The notes under the pieces were generated by a model. The model was not told the origin of the DNA. It saw nothing but the letters and a program-made list of their open reading frames with translations, and did no database searches. Made by a program: the position numbers and the translations under genes. From the NCBI RefSeq assembly GCF_016775475.1, contig NZ_JAEUXJ010000027.1, positions 1 to 36,281 of the forward strand: a DNA stretch of 36,281 nt. The letters are read 5' to 3'. Positions within the stretch are counted from its first letter, which is position 1, and every line of letters starts with the position of its first letter. Below are positions 1 through 7,804 of the stretch, one piece after another. Source of the stretch: Belnapia mucosa. GTDB taxonomy: Bacteria; Pseudomonadota; Alphaproteobacteria; Acetobacterales; Acetobacteraceae.

Positions 1-73
1 CCAGCGTATTCGGTACCATCCTGACGACCGTCACGGCCTGACCACTCAGCCGCAAAAGTCCGGGGGTGGGTAA

Positions 74-256
74 TTACAGGATACCTGATCGGCCAACAGA
101 GCCCGGTCCTTGAGCCGTCAGGTCACGCTCGAGCAGGCGCAGGCCAGCCCGCATCACCTCGCTCGCGCTGCGGAAGCGGCCGGAGGCGACCTGCTCCTCG
201 ACAAAGCCGCAGAAATGTTCAGTCAGCGCAACGCTCAGGGTATGCTTGCTTGGCAT
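74..256 (-). CDS. ParD-like antitoxin, probably truncated
   Basis: The 60-residue product resembles the ribbon-helix-helix ParD/CC2985 antitoxin family: a short N-terminal strand (LSVALTEHF), then a helix-turn-helix-like stretch with the family signature GRFRSASEVMRAGLRLLE. ParD proteins are usually about 80-95 residues and end in a charged toxin-binding tail; here the tail after LLERDLTA is replaced by a short Gly/Ser-rich end, so the toxin-binding part looks lost. The ATG has a good ribosome site (GAGGA) just upstream. A ParE toxin would be expected downstream on the same strand, but only 73 bases remain in the window and they show no ParE start. It may be an orphan or a remnant. Family assignment is from sequence pattern only. 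Confidence 0.6.
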   Translation of the reverse strand: MPSKHTLSVALTEHFCGFVEEQVASGRFRSASEVMRAGLRLLERDLTAQGPGSVGRSGIL

Positions 257-341
257 GGTTCCTCAGCGCGCGACCCGATGAGAAGGGTGCGAACCTTCCA
301 TACCGAGAGCATCACGCCTTCGCCATTGAGCGGGAGCGGCA

Positions 342-1088
342 TCAGCGCCAATAGGGCCGGGTTGCCCCCGGCGGCGGCCCAATCAGACTGTCATAGGCCC
401 GCCGCGCCACGCCGTAGCACTCGCACGACGCCGCCTCGAGGCCTGGCCGGTCCGTGATCTCGATCCGGCCCCGCCCGTAGCAGATCAACTCGGCCTTCTG
501 CAAAGCGATGGCGGTCACGGTCACCCCGGCGCGGCGCACTCCGAGCATCATGCTCAGGAACTCATGCGTCATCGGGAACTCGTCACCCTCGGCCCGGTCG
601 TGCGCCATCAGCAGCCAGCGGGCAAGGCGCTGGTCCGTGTGGTGCCGCCCATTGCAGGCCGCCGTGCGGGCTACCTGCCCATGATGGGCCAGCGCATAGC
701 GAAGCAGGAGGGTGCGGAGGGCGGGGATGGTCTCCACGGCCTCGCGGAACGCCGCCGCATCCATCCGCAGCGCGGTGCCGGCACACTGCACCATCGCCTC
801 AAGGTCGTCGCTGTCGCCGCCGAGCAGAACCGGCAACCCGACCATGCCCTCGCGCCCGATCAGCCCGACCTCGGCGGCGTCGCCGTCCTCCATATAGGCC
901 AGCATCGAGGCCCAGCTGGTTTCCGGGAAGTAGACGGCGGTGATGGGCTTTTCCGGCTCTTGCAGGATTTCGCGGAGGCCGAGTTCAACCGGCTCCAGTC
1001 GGGGCCAGAGCCGGGAGAGATCCTCCGGCGACAGAGCCGCGAGCAAGCGGTTGCGGGTATGCGGCAACGATGGGTCGGGGGGTGCCAT
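342..1088 (-). CDS. Crp/Fnr-family transcriptional regulator
   Basis: The 248-residue protein has the Crp/Fnr layout: an N-terminal cyclic-nucleotide-binding-type beta-roll (about residues 15-125, with a GLIGREGMVGLPVLLGG stretch in the usual place), a long dimerisation helix (about 125-155) and a C-terminal winged helix-turn-helix (about 160-225, MTHEFLSMMLGVRRAGVTVTA). No N-terminal cysteine cluster of the FNR type is present, so an iron-sulphur oxygen sensor is unlikely; the ligand is unknown. The ATG follows an AGGAG ribosome site at 7-base spacing. It stands alone, with no co-directional neighbour, so its targets cannot be inferred. Regulators of this subtype are abundant in Acetobacteraceae and rhizobia. 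Confidence 0.85.
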   Translation of the reverse strand: MAPPDPSLPHTRNRLLAALSPEDLSRLWPRLEPVELGLREILQEPEKPITAVYFPETSWASMLAYMEDGDAAEVGLIGREGMVGLPVLLGGDSDDLEAMVQCAGTALRMDAAAFREAVETIPALRTLLLRYALAHHGQVARTAACNGRHHTDQRLARWLLMAHDRAEGDEFPMTHEFLSMMLGVRRAGVTVTAIALQKAELICYGRGRIEITDRPGLEAASCECYGVARRAYDSLIGPPPGATRPYWR

Positions 1089-1407
1089 CTAGGGCTCCTG
1101 CGACAGGGGTGTCGGCGGGAGCTCTGGCTACTCTCGGCCGCCTGCGCCGGAGGGCGTCAGCAGGCGATGGGCTGCCTATGGTGCCGCGAGGGACCGGTGT
1201 CGATGCTAAACCGTACGCTCAGCTGAAGGCGGGTTGGCCATCATGGCTTTCGGCGATGCTTGCCCCGCCGATCCGAGCTATCGCCCAGATGCCGGCCATA
1301 GCGGGGAGAAAGCATCGCTACCTTACCGTGCGGGGTGGTTTATCGCAACTGAGGATGCGGCGGCGTCAGCCCTTTCCCATTGCTCGTCGCACCCCGACAT
1401 CCACGGC
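1089..1407. other. Gap without a convincing gene
   Basis: This 319-bp stretch lies between the start of the Crp/Fnr gene and the start of the small gene at 1408. Open frames cross it but have no family resemblance or good ribosome site. It should contain the promoter of the leftward Crp/Fnr gene. No repeat or hairpin stood out. Confidence 0.5.
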
Positions 1408-1620
1408 ATGAGCTCGCCGCCGAAGATCACGCCCGAGGAGCGCCGGCGCCGCACCGCGGATCAGCTGAAGACCATCCGGTTACGGTTGGCGATTGGCCGC
1501 GAGTTGGACGACCGGCGCATCACCACGCCCGCTGGGGTCGGCGCCGCCCTCGGGATGCGACCGGCCGAGGCGACTTCCCAGCCGCGCAGGTCAGCCTTGG
1601 TAACCGCCGCTAGCCGGTAG
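1408..1620 (+). CDS. Small hypothetical protein, likely C-terminally truncated
   Basis: The frame is open from 1234, but the plausible protein begins at the internal ATG at 1408: MSSPPKITPEERRRRTADQ, followed by a basic helical stretch and TTPAGVGAALGMRPAEAT. That part reads as a folded, possibly helix-turn-helix-like protein ('vGaALGM' looks like a recognition-type helix). After residue 57 it turns into a Ser/Arg/Ala-rich end unlike the rest, suggesting a frameshift or a breakpoint near 1575. The 5' extension (1234-1407) has no such character. No named family is claimed and the function is unknown. Confidence 0.4.
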   Translation: MSSPPKITPEERRRRTADQLKTIRLRLAIGRELDDRRITTPAGVGAALGMRPAEATSQPRRSALVTAASR

Positions 1621-1777
1621 AGCGCAGCGACGCTTGGCTGCTCGAGAACAAGCGCCTTGGGCTTTGCTATGGCCGGCTCGGCTTTTGTTGCCCAGTCACT
1701 GCTTCAGGCGGCTTGCATATTTTTGGTTGCATCCAAACTCGCTCAGGGTTTCTGAAAACCGCCTCTAGGGATCCTTG

Positions 1778-1963
1778 ATGCAGTGCTTCTTCTGCTTTCG
1801 CGGGGTGGCTACAGGTGACGCCCTCTTCTGGATCAACTCGAAAGATGCGAAGGGGATTTGGGTCTGTCGAGAGCACCGGGACCTGCCTGACATCTCAGGC
1901 GAGCCAGAGGTGGAGAGGACTGTCTCGCGCATCTCGCCTGACAACGCCCAGCGCTCCAAATAA
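1778..1963 (+). CDS. Small protein with CxxC...CxxH zinc-ribbon-like spacing
   Basis: This 61-residue product starts MQCFFCFRG and carries C-x-x-C near the N-terminus and V-C-R-E-H about 25 residues later, giving a CxxC...CxxH set that could bind one zinc ion. The middle (DALFWINSKDAKGIWV) has the alternating hydrophobic pattern of a small beta-sheet. A ribosome site (AGGGA) lies about 6 bases before the ATG at 1778; a TTG directly before it is less likely. There is no partner gene. The family is not recognised; zinc binding is inference from residue spacing. Confidence 0.45.
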   Translation: MQCFFCFRGVATGDALFWINSKDAKGIWVCREHRDLPDISGEPEVERTVSRISPDNAQRSK

Positions 1964-2045
1964 TCCGCTCACCTGACCGGGGCACGGGATGGGAAGCGGC
2001 TCCGTGATCCTGGCGCTGCACGAGGTAACAGCGGCGAATAAAATT

Positions 2046-2207
2046 TCACCACGGCCCAGGCTCGGGCGGCGACGGACGGATGTCCCACGACACGTCGGCG
2101 TCCCCCTCCAGCGAAAACCGCACCTTGAGGCCGCAAATTTGAACAGGAGCGTTCCTGGCAGCGGCCTTCTGGGCTTGTGCCAGTATTTCCATCATGTCGC
2201 GCTCCAT
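2046..2207 (-). CDS. Small hypothetical protein
   Basis: The 53-residue product begins MERDMMEILAQAQKAAARNA, an amphipathic helix, then has a short beta-like part (QICGLKVRFSLEGDADVSWDI) and a proline-rich end. The longer open frame extends to 2333, but the ATG at 2207 has a GGAG just upstream and begins where protein-like composition starts. It lies 34 bp downstream of the small membrane protein at 2242-2391, so the two may be co-transcribed. Function unknown. Confidence 0.35.
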   Translation of the reverse strand: MERDMMEILAQAQKAAARNAPVQICGLKVRFSLEGDADVSWDIRPSPPEPGPW

Positions 2208-2241
2208 GCGGCTCCGGGTGGCAGCTGGGACGCGGGTTTCG

Positions 2242-2391
2242 TCATCTGACTGGGGCAACTCCGGACCCCTGTAGGCTACGAGACGTATCCAAAGCCCCGT
2301 TCGCCCAACGCATGGCGAGTTCGTCGACCGCAATGCGGACTGCGAGGCTCACGACGATAATCGCAGCGGTACCGATCACAAAGGCGACCAT
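2242..2391 (-). CDS. Small single-pass membrane protein
   Basis: The 49-residue product starts MVAFVIGTAAIIVVSLAVRI, a clear transmembrane segment of about 19 residues, followed by a short charged tail. The start is supported by AGGAG about 6 bases upstream of the ATG. It precedes the small gene at 2046-2207 on the same strand. No named family is recognised. Confidence 0.45.
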   Translation of the reverse strand: MVAFVIGTAAIIVVSLAVRIAVDELAMRWANGALDTSRSLQGSGVAPVR

Positions 2392-3026
2392 GGCAAAGCT
2401 CCTATGCCGGTCCCCTCCCCTCACTTACCTGCATGGTGCACTGCAGCATAACGCCAAAGCAAGCCAAAAGGGCAGCATCCCTGTCCTTTGTGTTCTAGTA
2501 TGTGACGAGCGGACCGGCTTCAACCTTGGTGCAAGGCGCTAGCGGATCTCCTTCGTTTCAATCCGAAATGGTCTCGATCGAAAAATTAGGAGGTGATTTA
2601 GCCCGGTGGCTGTGGGGCGGAGGCGGAGCCTTGCGCTGTAAGAAATAATGGCTTGCCGGCCGGCTCCATAACCCGCTGATTGGCCACCACGGAGTTTCAC
2701 CTGCGAAGTTGGTTCGCGGACCGTCCACAAGGTCGGCTTTGCAGGCCCAGGGCACTATTGAGTGCATACCGCGTTCCGGAACCCCTGATCAATTTTGTCA
2801 GGGCTCGCGCAAGTAGGGCCGTTTGGCCGGCTCGAGCAGGGCTGATAGGCTCCTGGGACGGCGAGACCGGCCGCATGATGACCTTCAAAGAGGCTGACCG
2901 CCTTGCTTCGGCGCCCTTACCAAGACTGGTGTGATGTTTAACTGCCAGGGGCGTGTCTGTCCCGAGTTCGCGCCATATGGCTCGGCGGAGCTTCGCGGGT
3001 AGGTTCCCTGACGAATGCGCTCGCAC
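2392..3026. other. Gap without a convincing gene
   Basis: About 635 bp separate the small membrane protein from the IS630 element. The open frames here (for example + strand 2680-2934) lack a ribosome site and protein-like composition. The stretch is slightly lower in GC than its surroundings around 2540-2660. No transposase remnant was recognised by eye. Confidence 0.45.
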
Positions 3027-3042
3027 CTAGTGCAGTGATTCA
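3027..3042 (+). repeat. IS630 terminal inverted repeat, left end
   Basis: CTAGTGCAGTGATTCA pairs with the reverse complement of 4153-4168 with one mismatch. The transposase stop codon lies inside this repeat. Confidence 0.8.
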
Positions 3043-4099
3043 TTCGGAAGGTAAGGCAGCCGGTCGAGTTTGGCGAGGATGGCACCGGCGGGCTTGGTCC
3101 AAACGAATGGGCTCGACGTGGCGTTGTACTCGCGGACGGTACGGGCGATGGCTTGCTTGAGATCGACGACGGATTGGAACACCCCTCGTCGCAAGCGCCT
3201 TCGGCTCAGCGCTGAGAAGAAGTTTCGACAGCATTGATCCAGGAGGCCGAGGTCGGGGTGAAGTGGAACACCCACCGCAGGTGCCGCTCCAGCCAGGCGC
3301 GTACCCTGGGATGCTTGTGGGTGGCGTAGTTGTCGGCGATGGCGTGGATCGGCTTGCCTGCGGGTACGGCGCGCTCCACGGCGTTAAGGAAGCGGACAAA
3401 CTCCTGGTGCCGGTGCTGCGGCATGCAGCGGCCCAGCACGGTGCTGTCTTGGACATTGAGCGCGGCAAACAAGGTGGTGACGCCGTTGCGCTTGTAATCA
3501 TGGGTCATGGTGCCGCACTTGCCTGGCTTGAGCGGCAATCCGGGCTGGGTACGGTCGAGCGCCTGGATTTGCGGCTTCTCGTCGGTGGACAGCACCACGG
3601 TCTGCATCGGCGGATCCATGTAAAGGCCGACGATGTCCTCGACCTTCTCGGCGAAGGCCGGATCGTTGGACCGCTTGAAGCTGCGCAGCCGGTGCGGCCG
3701 CAGCCGATGGGCATCCCAGATGCGCTGCACCGAGCGCAGGCTGATGCCGCTGGCCTGCGCCATCGCCCGGCCGGTCCAGTGGGTGGCCTGACCTTGCGGC
3801 TTGGGGCAGGTGAGCGCCAGCACCTTCGCCACGGTCGCGGTCGGCACCGGCGCCCTGCCAGGTGGGCGGGTCTTGTCGCGCAGCAGGCTGTCCACCCCAG
3901 CCTGGGCGTAGCGCGCCTGCCAGCGCCATACCGCCGGTCGGCTTGCCGCAGCCTTACGGGCAATCTCGGCAACGGAAAGCCGGTCGGCGGACAGCAGGAT
4001 GATCCGAGCACGCTGGACGTGCTTCTGCGGGCGGTTCCGGTCAGCGGTGATCGCCGCCAGTCGCGCACGATCACCAGCATCGAGAATGACGCATACTTC
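3027..4099 (-). pseudogene. IS630-family transposase, frameshifted
   Basis: Translation on the minus strand gives an N-terminal helix-turn-helix region (VILDAGDRARL, then AEIARKAAASRPAVWRWQ), then the DDE nuclease domain with STDEKPQ (first D), IADNYATHKHP (second D) and INAVE (final E). Right after the catalytic E the frame breaks: it ends TSSQR-stop at 3206, while the expected tail (NFFSALSRRRLRRG ... LDRLPYLP) continues in the next frame down to 3027. The fault is best explained by loss of one A from an A-run at 3223-3225 (GAAAAC to GAAAC). No in-frame ATG is found at the 5' end either: the frame opens at 4099 after a stop, and the first GTG in frame is at 3895. The gene is therefore probably dead. 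Confidence 0.85.
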
Positions 4100-4167
4100 C
4101 TAGGCTATTCGCCCAACTTGGCATGCCTCAGCAGGCGCGCGAATTGTCCGTCTGTATCACTGCACTA
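3028..4167 (-). mobile_element. IS630-family insertion sequence (about 1.14 kb)
   Basis: The element is bounded by matching terminal inverted repeats (TAGTGCAGTGAT plus CA after one mismatch) that both read inward from a CTAG, at 3027 and 4168. IS630/Tc1 elements insert at TA, often within CTAG, and duplicate the TA; TA is present at 3028-3029 and 4166-4167. The length fits the family. It contains one transposase gene on the minus strand that is frameshifted, so the copy cannot make an intact transposase by ordinary translation. Confidence 0.85.
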
Positions 4168-4168
4168 G
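4153..4168 (-). repeat. IS630 terminal inverted repeat, right end
   Basis: TGTATCACTGCACTAG is the inverted partner of 3027-3042, with one mismatch over 16 bases. Confidence 0.8.
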
Positions 4169-4303
4169 TTCTGATCTGGTCTGTTGGCACACTACCTCGG
4201 AAGTTCTCAAGGACTTCAGAGTGGCGCGGCCATTTTTCCTTGAATAACGTTGAGGTAAATTCTAAACTACATACAATCAATGAAGATGTCGATGGAGGTT
4301 TCC

Positions 4304-4459
4304 ATGCCAGTCCTCGACTCCCATGAAATTGCCGCCTGGGCTCTGATCGTCAGCGGCATCGCCTATGCAGCCGTCGCCTCCTACGGGCCTGCCACCGCGG
4401 CCATAGCGGCGGCGCTTGCAGCGATCGCGGTCAAATCGGCCTTGATCGGCTTCACCTAA
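4304..4459 (+). CDS. Small Ala-rich membrane protein
   Basis: The 51-residue product (MPVLDSHEIAAWALIVSGIA...) has one or two hydrophobic helices rich in Ala and a Lys near the C-terminus. A strong GGAGG lies 5 bases upstream of the ATG at 4304. An in-frame ATG at 4280 would add eight residues, but it would place the GGAGG inside the gene. It lies 136 bp downstream of the IS630 right end. No family is recognised. Confidence 0.5.
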   Translation: MPVLDSHEIAAWALIVSGIAYAAVASYGPATAAIAAALAAIAVKSALIGFT

Positions 4460-4646
4460 GACCCAGGCAGCACACTCTGCGCGGGGCTCAGCGATGCCGA
4501 CCGACCGATGCCGGATGCACGGCGGCGGCGCCAATGGCCCAGTTACCGCCGCAAGGCTTCAACGATGTCGGCAGGTCCGAATGACGCATGACTGGCACGG
4601 TGTTAAGGTTCGCCAAGCGGCCCATAAGCGAGGCCAGGCACGCTAG

Positions 4647-4853
4647 GTGATGGCGTGCGCTGGAACTGCTGCTGCGATGATGATCGCAATTAGCGGTCGA
4701 ATGCACCGGGGCCTAAGCAGCGGTCCGACCTCACCGGCGCTGCCCAAGCTGGCTTTACGAGATGAGATTCAAGCAGCGCTGCTCCTCGCTGGGATTGGCC
4801 TACTGCACCTTACGGTTTTAGCAGCCGCTTCCAACGCTAGGAATCTGCCGTGA
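4647..4853 (+). CDS. Possible small membrane protein coupled to the TerC gene
   Basis: This 68-residue frame ends in GTGA, its TGA overlapping the GTG start of the TerC-family gene, the classic form of translational coupling. The C-terminal half (RDEIQAALLLAGIGLLHLTVLAA) is a plausible transmembrane helix. The N-terminal half is not distinctive and the ribosome site is weak, so the frame may be chance. Together with 4460-4646 this is otherwise upstream sequence of the TerC gene. Confidence 0.25.
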   Translation: MMACAGTAAAMMIAISGRMHRGLSSGPTSPALPKLALRDEIQAALLLAGIGLLHLTVLAAASNARNLP

Positions 4854-5476
4854 ACCTTTCTTTCTTGCCACCAGACCTCGTTGCTTTGGCAGGTGTCCTT
4901 CTCGTGGACATTGCCCTTGCTGGGGACAACGCCGTCGTTGTTGGCATGGCTGCTGCCGGCCTAGCCCCGGAGCAGCGTCGCCTGGCACTCCTTTGGGGCA
5001 TCGGCGCCGCAACCGCGATGCGGATCGGCTTCTCACTAATCACGACGCAGTTGCTGACAATCATAGGGCTCACCCTCGCAGGAGGCATTCTGCTGCTTTG
5101 GGTCTGCTGGAGGATGTTCCGTGAGTTGCGGCACGCCCACCTGGCCGCAGGAACGAATACGCCAGGAACGGACGATGAAGCCACGAACGGCATGCCGCGC
5201 AAAACCCTACACCAAGCTGTCGTACAGATCCTCGTTGCAGACGTCTCGATGAGCCTTGACAATGTGCTGGCCGTCGCTGGGCTAGCGAGGGACCACCTAT
5301 GGGTACTCGTGGTCGGGCTTGCGGCGTCGGTTGTTATGATGGGGATCGCTGCCACAATTATTGCTCGGCTGCTGGGCAGATATCCTTGGATCTCCTGGAT
5401 TGGCCTCCTGGTGATCCTTTACGTAGCACTGGAGATGATCTGGACCGGCTGGCACGAGGTGGCTGACACCTTGTAG
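4850..5476 (+). CDS. TerC-family integral membrane protein (YjbE-like)
   Basis: The 208-residue protein has the TerC/YjbE pattern: two homologous hydrophobic halves, each with an acidic motif inside the membrane, VDIALAGDNAVVV (D20, D26, N27) and ADVSMSLDNVLAV (D131, D137, N138), separated by a hydrophilic loop (about 94-120). About six or seven helices are expected. TerC-family proteins are linked to tellurite resistance and to manganese/calcium export that loads secreted metalloproteins; the substrate here is not shown. The start is a GTG at 4850 with a TAGGAA upstream. An upstream manganese riboswitch (yybP-ykoY type) was looked for and not recognised. The length matches the short YjbE branch. 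Confidence 0.85.
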   Translation: MNLSFLPPDLVALAGVLLVDIALAGDNAVVVGMAAAGLAPEQRRLALLWGIGAATAMRIGFSLITTQLLTIIGLTLAGGILLLWVCWRMFRELRHAHLAAGTNTPGTDDEATNGMPRKTLHQAVVQILVADVSMSLDNVLAVAGLARDHLWVLVVGLAASVVMMGIAATIIARLLGRYPWISWIGLLVILYVALEMIWTGWHEVADTL

Positions 5477-5506
5477 CCACCACCCACGCCCGAACCGCCG
5501 CAGCGT

Positions 5507-6437
5507 AACTCTGTTGCACGGGTCGGCGGACCGGGCATATTGAGCCCCACCCGATTCCAGGTCATGCGGTCCGGACGTACTCCGGGCGTCCGAGGTCCAG
5601 CATTCGGTTCAGCATATCCGCCGCGATCACCACTTCGGTCGCTTGGCGCCCGGCTGTGTGGAAGCGCAGCCCTTCGCCGACGACCCGCTCCAGTGCGAGA
5701 TGTCAGACTCCACCAAGGCGCGCCAGCCGTACCCCGACGCCCGCTGCCAACCCATGCGGCCGCGCTTGGCAATACATCGCAGATGCGCATCGCGCCGCGT
5801 CCGTGCAGTCTCTGCGGCTGCACTCGGCACTGCGTTGGCGCGCGGCGGCACGATGACGGCCGCCTCGGGATGCCGCGCCCCGACCTCGGCATAGACATCG
5901 TTGCGGTCGTAGGGGCCGTCGCCGGTCAAGGCTGCCACCGGCCCATCCACCTGGTCGAGCAAGGGACCGACCTGGGAGCCATCGTCGGCATCCCGGTCGG
6001 TCAGCACTGAGGCGACGATCTCGCCGGTGTCGGCGTCGGTGGTGAGGTGGAGCACCTTCCATGCGCGGCGCCGCTTGGTGCCGTGCTTCTCCTCCAGCCA
6101 GCCGCCGGGCCCGCACAGCCGCAGCCCGGTGCTGTCCACCAGCAGGTGCACTGGCTTGCCGCCGCAGCGCGGCCGCGCCACCTCCAGCGCCTCGGCCCGG
6201 CGGCTCAGGGTCGAATGGTCCGGCACCGCGAGATCGAGGCCGAGCAACTGCAAGATGGAGCCGATCAGCCCCTCAGTTTGGCGCAACGCCAGGCTGAACA
6301 CGGACCGCAGCGTCAGGGCGGTTGCGATCGCCAGGGCCGAGTACTTCGGCTGGGCGCCCCAGCCGCTGCGCGCTTCGGCGCGCCAGCCCTCGACCCCCGC
6401 CTCGGAGAACCACACGGTCAGACTGCCGCGGGACGCT
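5507..6437 (-). mobile_element. Decayed IS5-family element (one end missing)
   Basis: The region holds most of an IS5-type transposase on the minus strand. The downstream end lies near 5507-5530, where ACTCTGTTGCACGGGTCGG resembles an IS5-type terminal repeat. The other end is cut off at 6437, where a 105-bp piece of an IS6-family element begins, so no matching terminal repeat pair remains. Confidence 0.65.
5562..6437 (-). pseudogene. IS5-family transposase, 5'-truncated and frameshifted
   Basis: The reading starts within RGSLTVWFSEAG, a usual near-N-terminal motif, and runs through the DUF4096-like and DDE regions: HLLVDSTGLRL (first D), ALTGDGPYDR (second D) and WRALVESDIS (E). The frame then breaks at about 5690: TGGAGCGG appears where TGGAAGCGG (W-K-R) is expected, a one-A loss. 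The proper tail, from RVVGEGLRFHTAGRQ to RPEYVRTA-stop, continues in the next frame to 5562. The first few residues are missing because of the junction at 6437; upstream codons in the open frame come from IS6 sequence and are not part of the gene. Confidence 0.8.
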
Positions 6438-6542
6438 TCGCGGCTACGGCAATGCAAGTACCTCAATAACATAGTGGAACAAGACCATCGGCGCGTGAAA
6501 CGCCTGGTCAGACCGGGGCTGGGCTTCGGCAGTTTCCATACC
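6438..6542 (+). repeat. 105-bp internal fragment of the IS6-family transposase, inverted copy
   Basis: This segment matches, in reverse orientation and without a difference seen by eye, positions 7902-8006 inside the complete IS6-family transposase. Translated on the plus strand it gives CKYLNNIVEQDHRRVKRLV and following residues, including the catalytic E. It has neither terminal repeat of the element. The piece joins the truncated IS5 on its left and the gene at 6575 on its right. Confidence 0.85.
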
Positions 6543-6574
6543 CACGCCTCCGTGCCGCAACGAAGGAGCAGGTC

Positions 6575-7804
6575 ATGCATGCTGGACTGCCGGCGGAGGC
6601 GTGGTTCACCGGGATCGAGGCGGTTGACTTCCTGTCAAGCGAGGCGGAACTCCTCGCCACGCTGCGCCGCCTGTTGCTGACCTCCGGCAGCGCGACGCGG
6701 GCGCCCGAAGCGTGGTGCGACGAGCACCGGATCGGGTTCGGCTCCATCCATGCCGAACGCGACGCCTGCCAACACGCGCGCCCCGACGAACTGCTCGATG
6801 CCCTTGTCCTCGCCCCCGGCGAGGCGCTACGGCACCGGCGCGTCACGCTGACCCGTGGCGAGGTAGAGCTCTCCGACTGCGACCTCTTGTGGCTGCCGGC
6901 GCGCCTCGATCCCGCGATGGTCGCCGAGATCGAGAAGACCAACACGCCCTTCGGCGCCATCATTGCCCCGCTCCGCCCGAAGCGACGCACCCTGTTCGAG
7001 GCCACGCTGCCGGCTGGCGGCGCACACGTGCTGGAGCACCGGGCGGTCGTTCTCGGCGGTTTCGGAGAGTGCCGGCGCATCGCCGCAGGGCGGGAACTCC
7101 ACCGCGCAGCGCTGGTGCCGCCTCGCCCCACACCTTTCCGCCCCCTTCGGAGGCATGACGCCATGGACTGGACGCGCGTTGCCCTCCTCGCCGCGGCGCT
7201 GTGCGTCCCGCTCGGTGCGTCGGCGGCGCGCGAGACGGACTACACACAGGACGCCTCGCTCGCCTACGCGCCCCTCGGCGGCGAGCCAGGCTGCCTAGCA
7301 AGGGGATTGCTCAGCAGCTCGCCGGGCAGGACCGCGGGTACTGCCGTTAGCGCCGGCGGCGACCTTATCGCCTTTTGCCGCCCGCGTGCCTGGGCCGCCG
7401 AGCCCTACTTCTACTCGTCAGGGGCAGCCGAAATCCCTACGACATTCGGCCAGGTCGTCCTGCACATGCACGAGCAGCGCGCAACCGGGGCGAGGAGCGC
7501 GGACGAGCTGCGAGCGGCGATGCGTCGCGCAGGCGAGGTCTGCGGCGAAGGCGTCGCGTCGGTATCCGCCGAAGTGCCAGGACAGAACCGGGCACCAGGA
7601 AACCCACCCGCGCGGATTAGCGTCGGTGTCGAGCGCCTGACGATCACTCCGGTGCTCCTGCCGAGCGGCGCACCCGCTCCGGCCGGGCTTCTCCCGGGTC
7701 TGCTCGCTAAGCCCCGGGCGGTTACGGTGCAAAGTTTGCGGCAGGCTGTGAATGGCTGTGACAAGCTCCAGATCAGGCAGCGACCTAAAACAGCTCGGCA
7801 ATGA
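6575..7804 (+). CDS. Fused reading frame: chorismate-lyase-like part plus secreted protein, 3' end replaced by IS6
   Basis: One open frame of 409 residues holds two unlike parts. Residues 1 to about 190 resemble the chorismate pyruvate-lyase (UbiC)-like fold: RHRRVTLTRGEVELSD, LWLPARLDPAMVAEIE, TNTPFGAIIAPL, VLEHRAVVLGG. The second part begins at an internal ATG at 7163, preceded by GGAGG at 7149, with a signal peptide (MDWTRVALLAAALCVPLGASA) and an exported domain that is not recognised. No stop codon separates them, so this is either two genes whose boundary stop was lost or a read-through pair; 7163-7804 could be expressed on its own. The IS6 left repeat begins at 7720, so the last about 28 residues are IS-derived and the secreted protein is truncated. 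AAGGAG precedes the ATG at 6575. The UbiC-like call is moderate; enzyme activity is not established. Confidence 0.55.
   Translation: MHAGLPAEAWFTGIEAVDFLSSEAELLATLRRLLLTSGSATRAPEAWCDEHRIGFGSIHAERDACQHARPDELLDALVLAPGEALRHRRVTLTRGEVELSDCDLLWLPARLDPAMVAEIEKTNTPFGAIIAPLRPKRRTLFEATLPAGGAHVLEHRAVVLGGFGECRRIAAGRELHRAALVPPRPTPFRPLRRHDAMDWTRVALLAAALCVPLGASAARETDYTQDASLAYAPLGGEPGCLARGLLSSSPGRTAGTAVSAGGDLIAFCRPRAWAAEPYFYSSGAAEIPTTFGQVVLHMHEQRATGARSADELRAAMRRAGEVCGEGVASVSAEVPGQNRAPGNPPARISVGVERLTITPVLLPSGAPAPAGLLPGLLAKPRAVTVQSLRQAVNGCDKLQIRQRPKTARQ

Noticed and set aside
3206..3235. Programmed frameshift in the IS630 transposase
   Set aside because: The break is after the last catalytic residue, not at the usual early site, and no extended slippery heptamer is evident.
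3263..4168. 301-codon plus-strand frame opposite the IS630 transposase
   Set aside because: It is antisense to a recognised transposase, in codon-position register with it, and has no family resemblance.
4600..4849. Possible manganese (yybP-ykoY) riboswitch before the TerC gene
   Set aside because: The conserved loop sequences were not found by eye; a covariance-model scan would be decisive.
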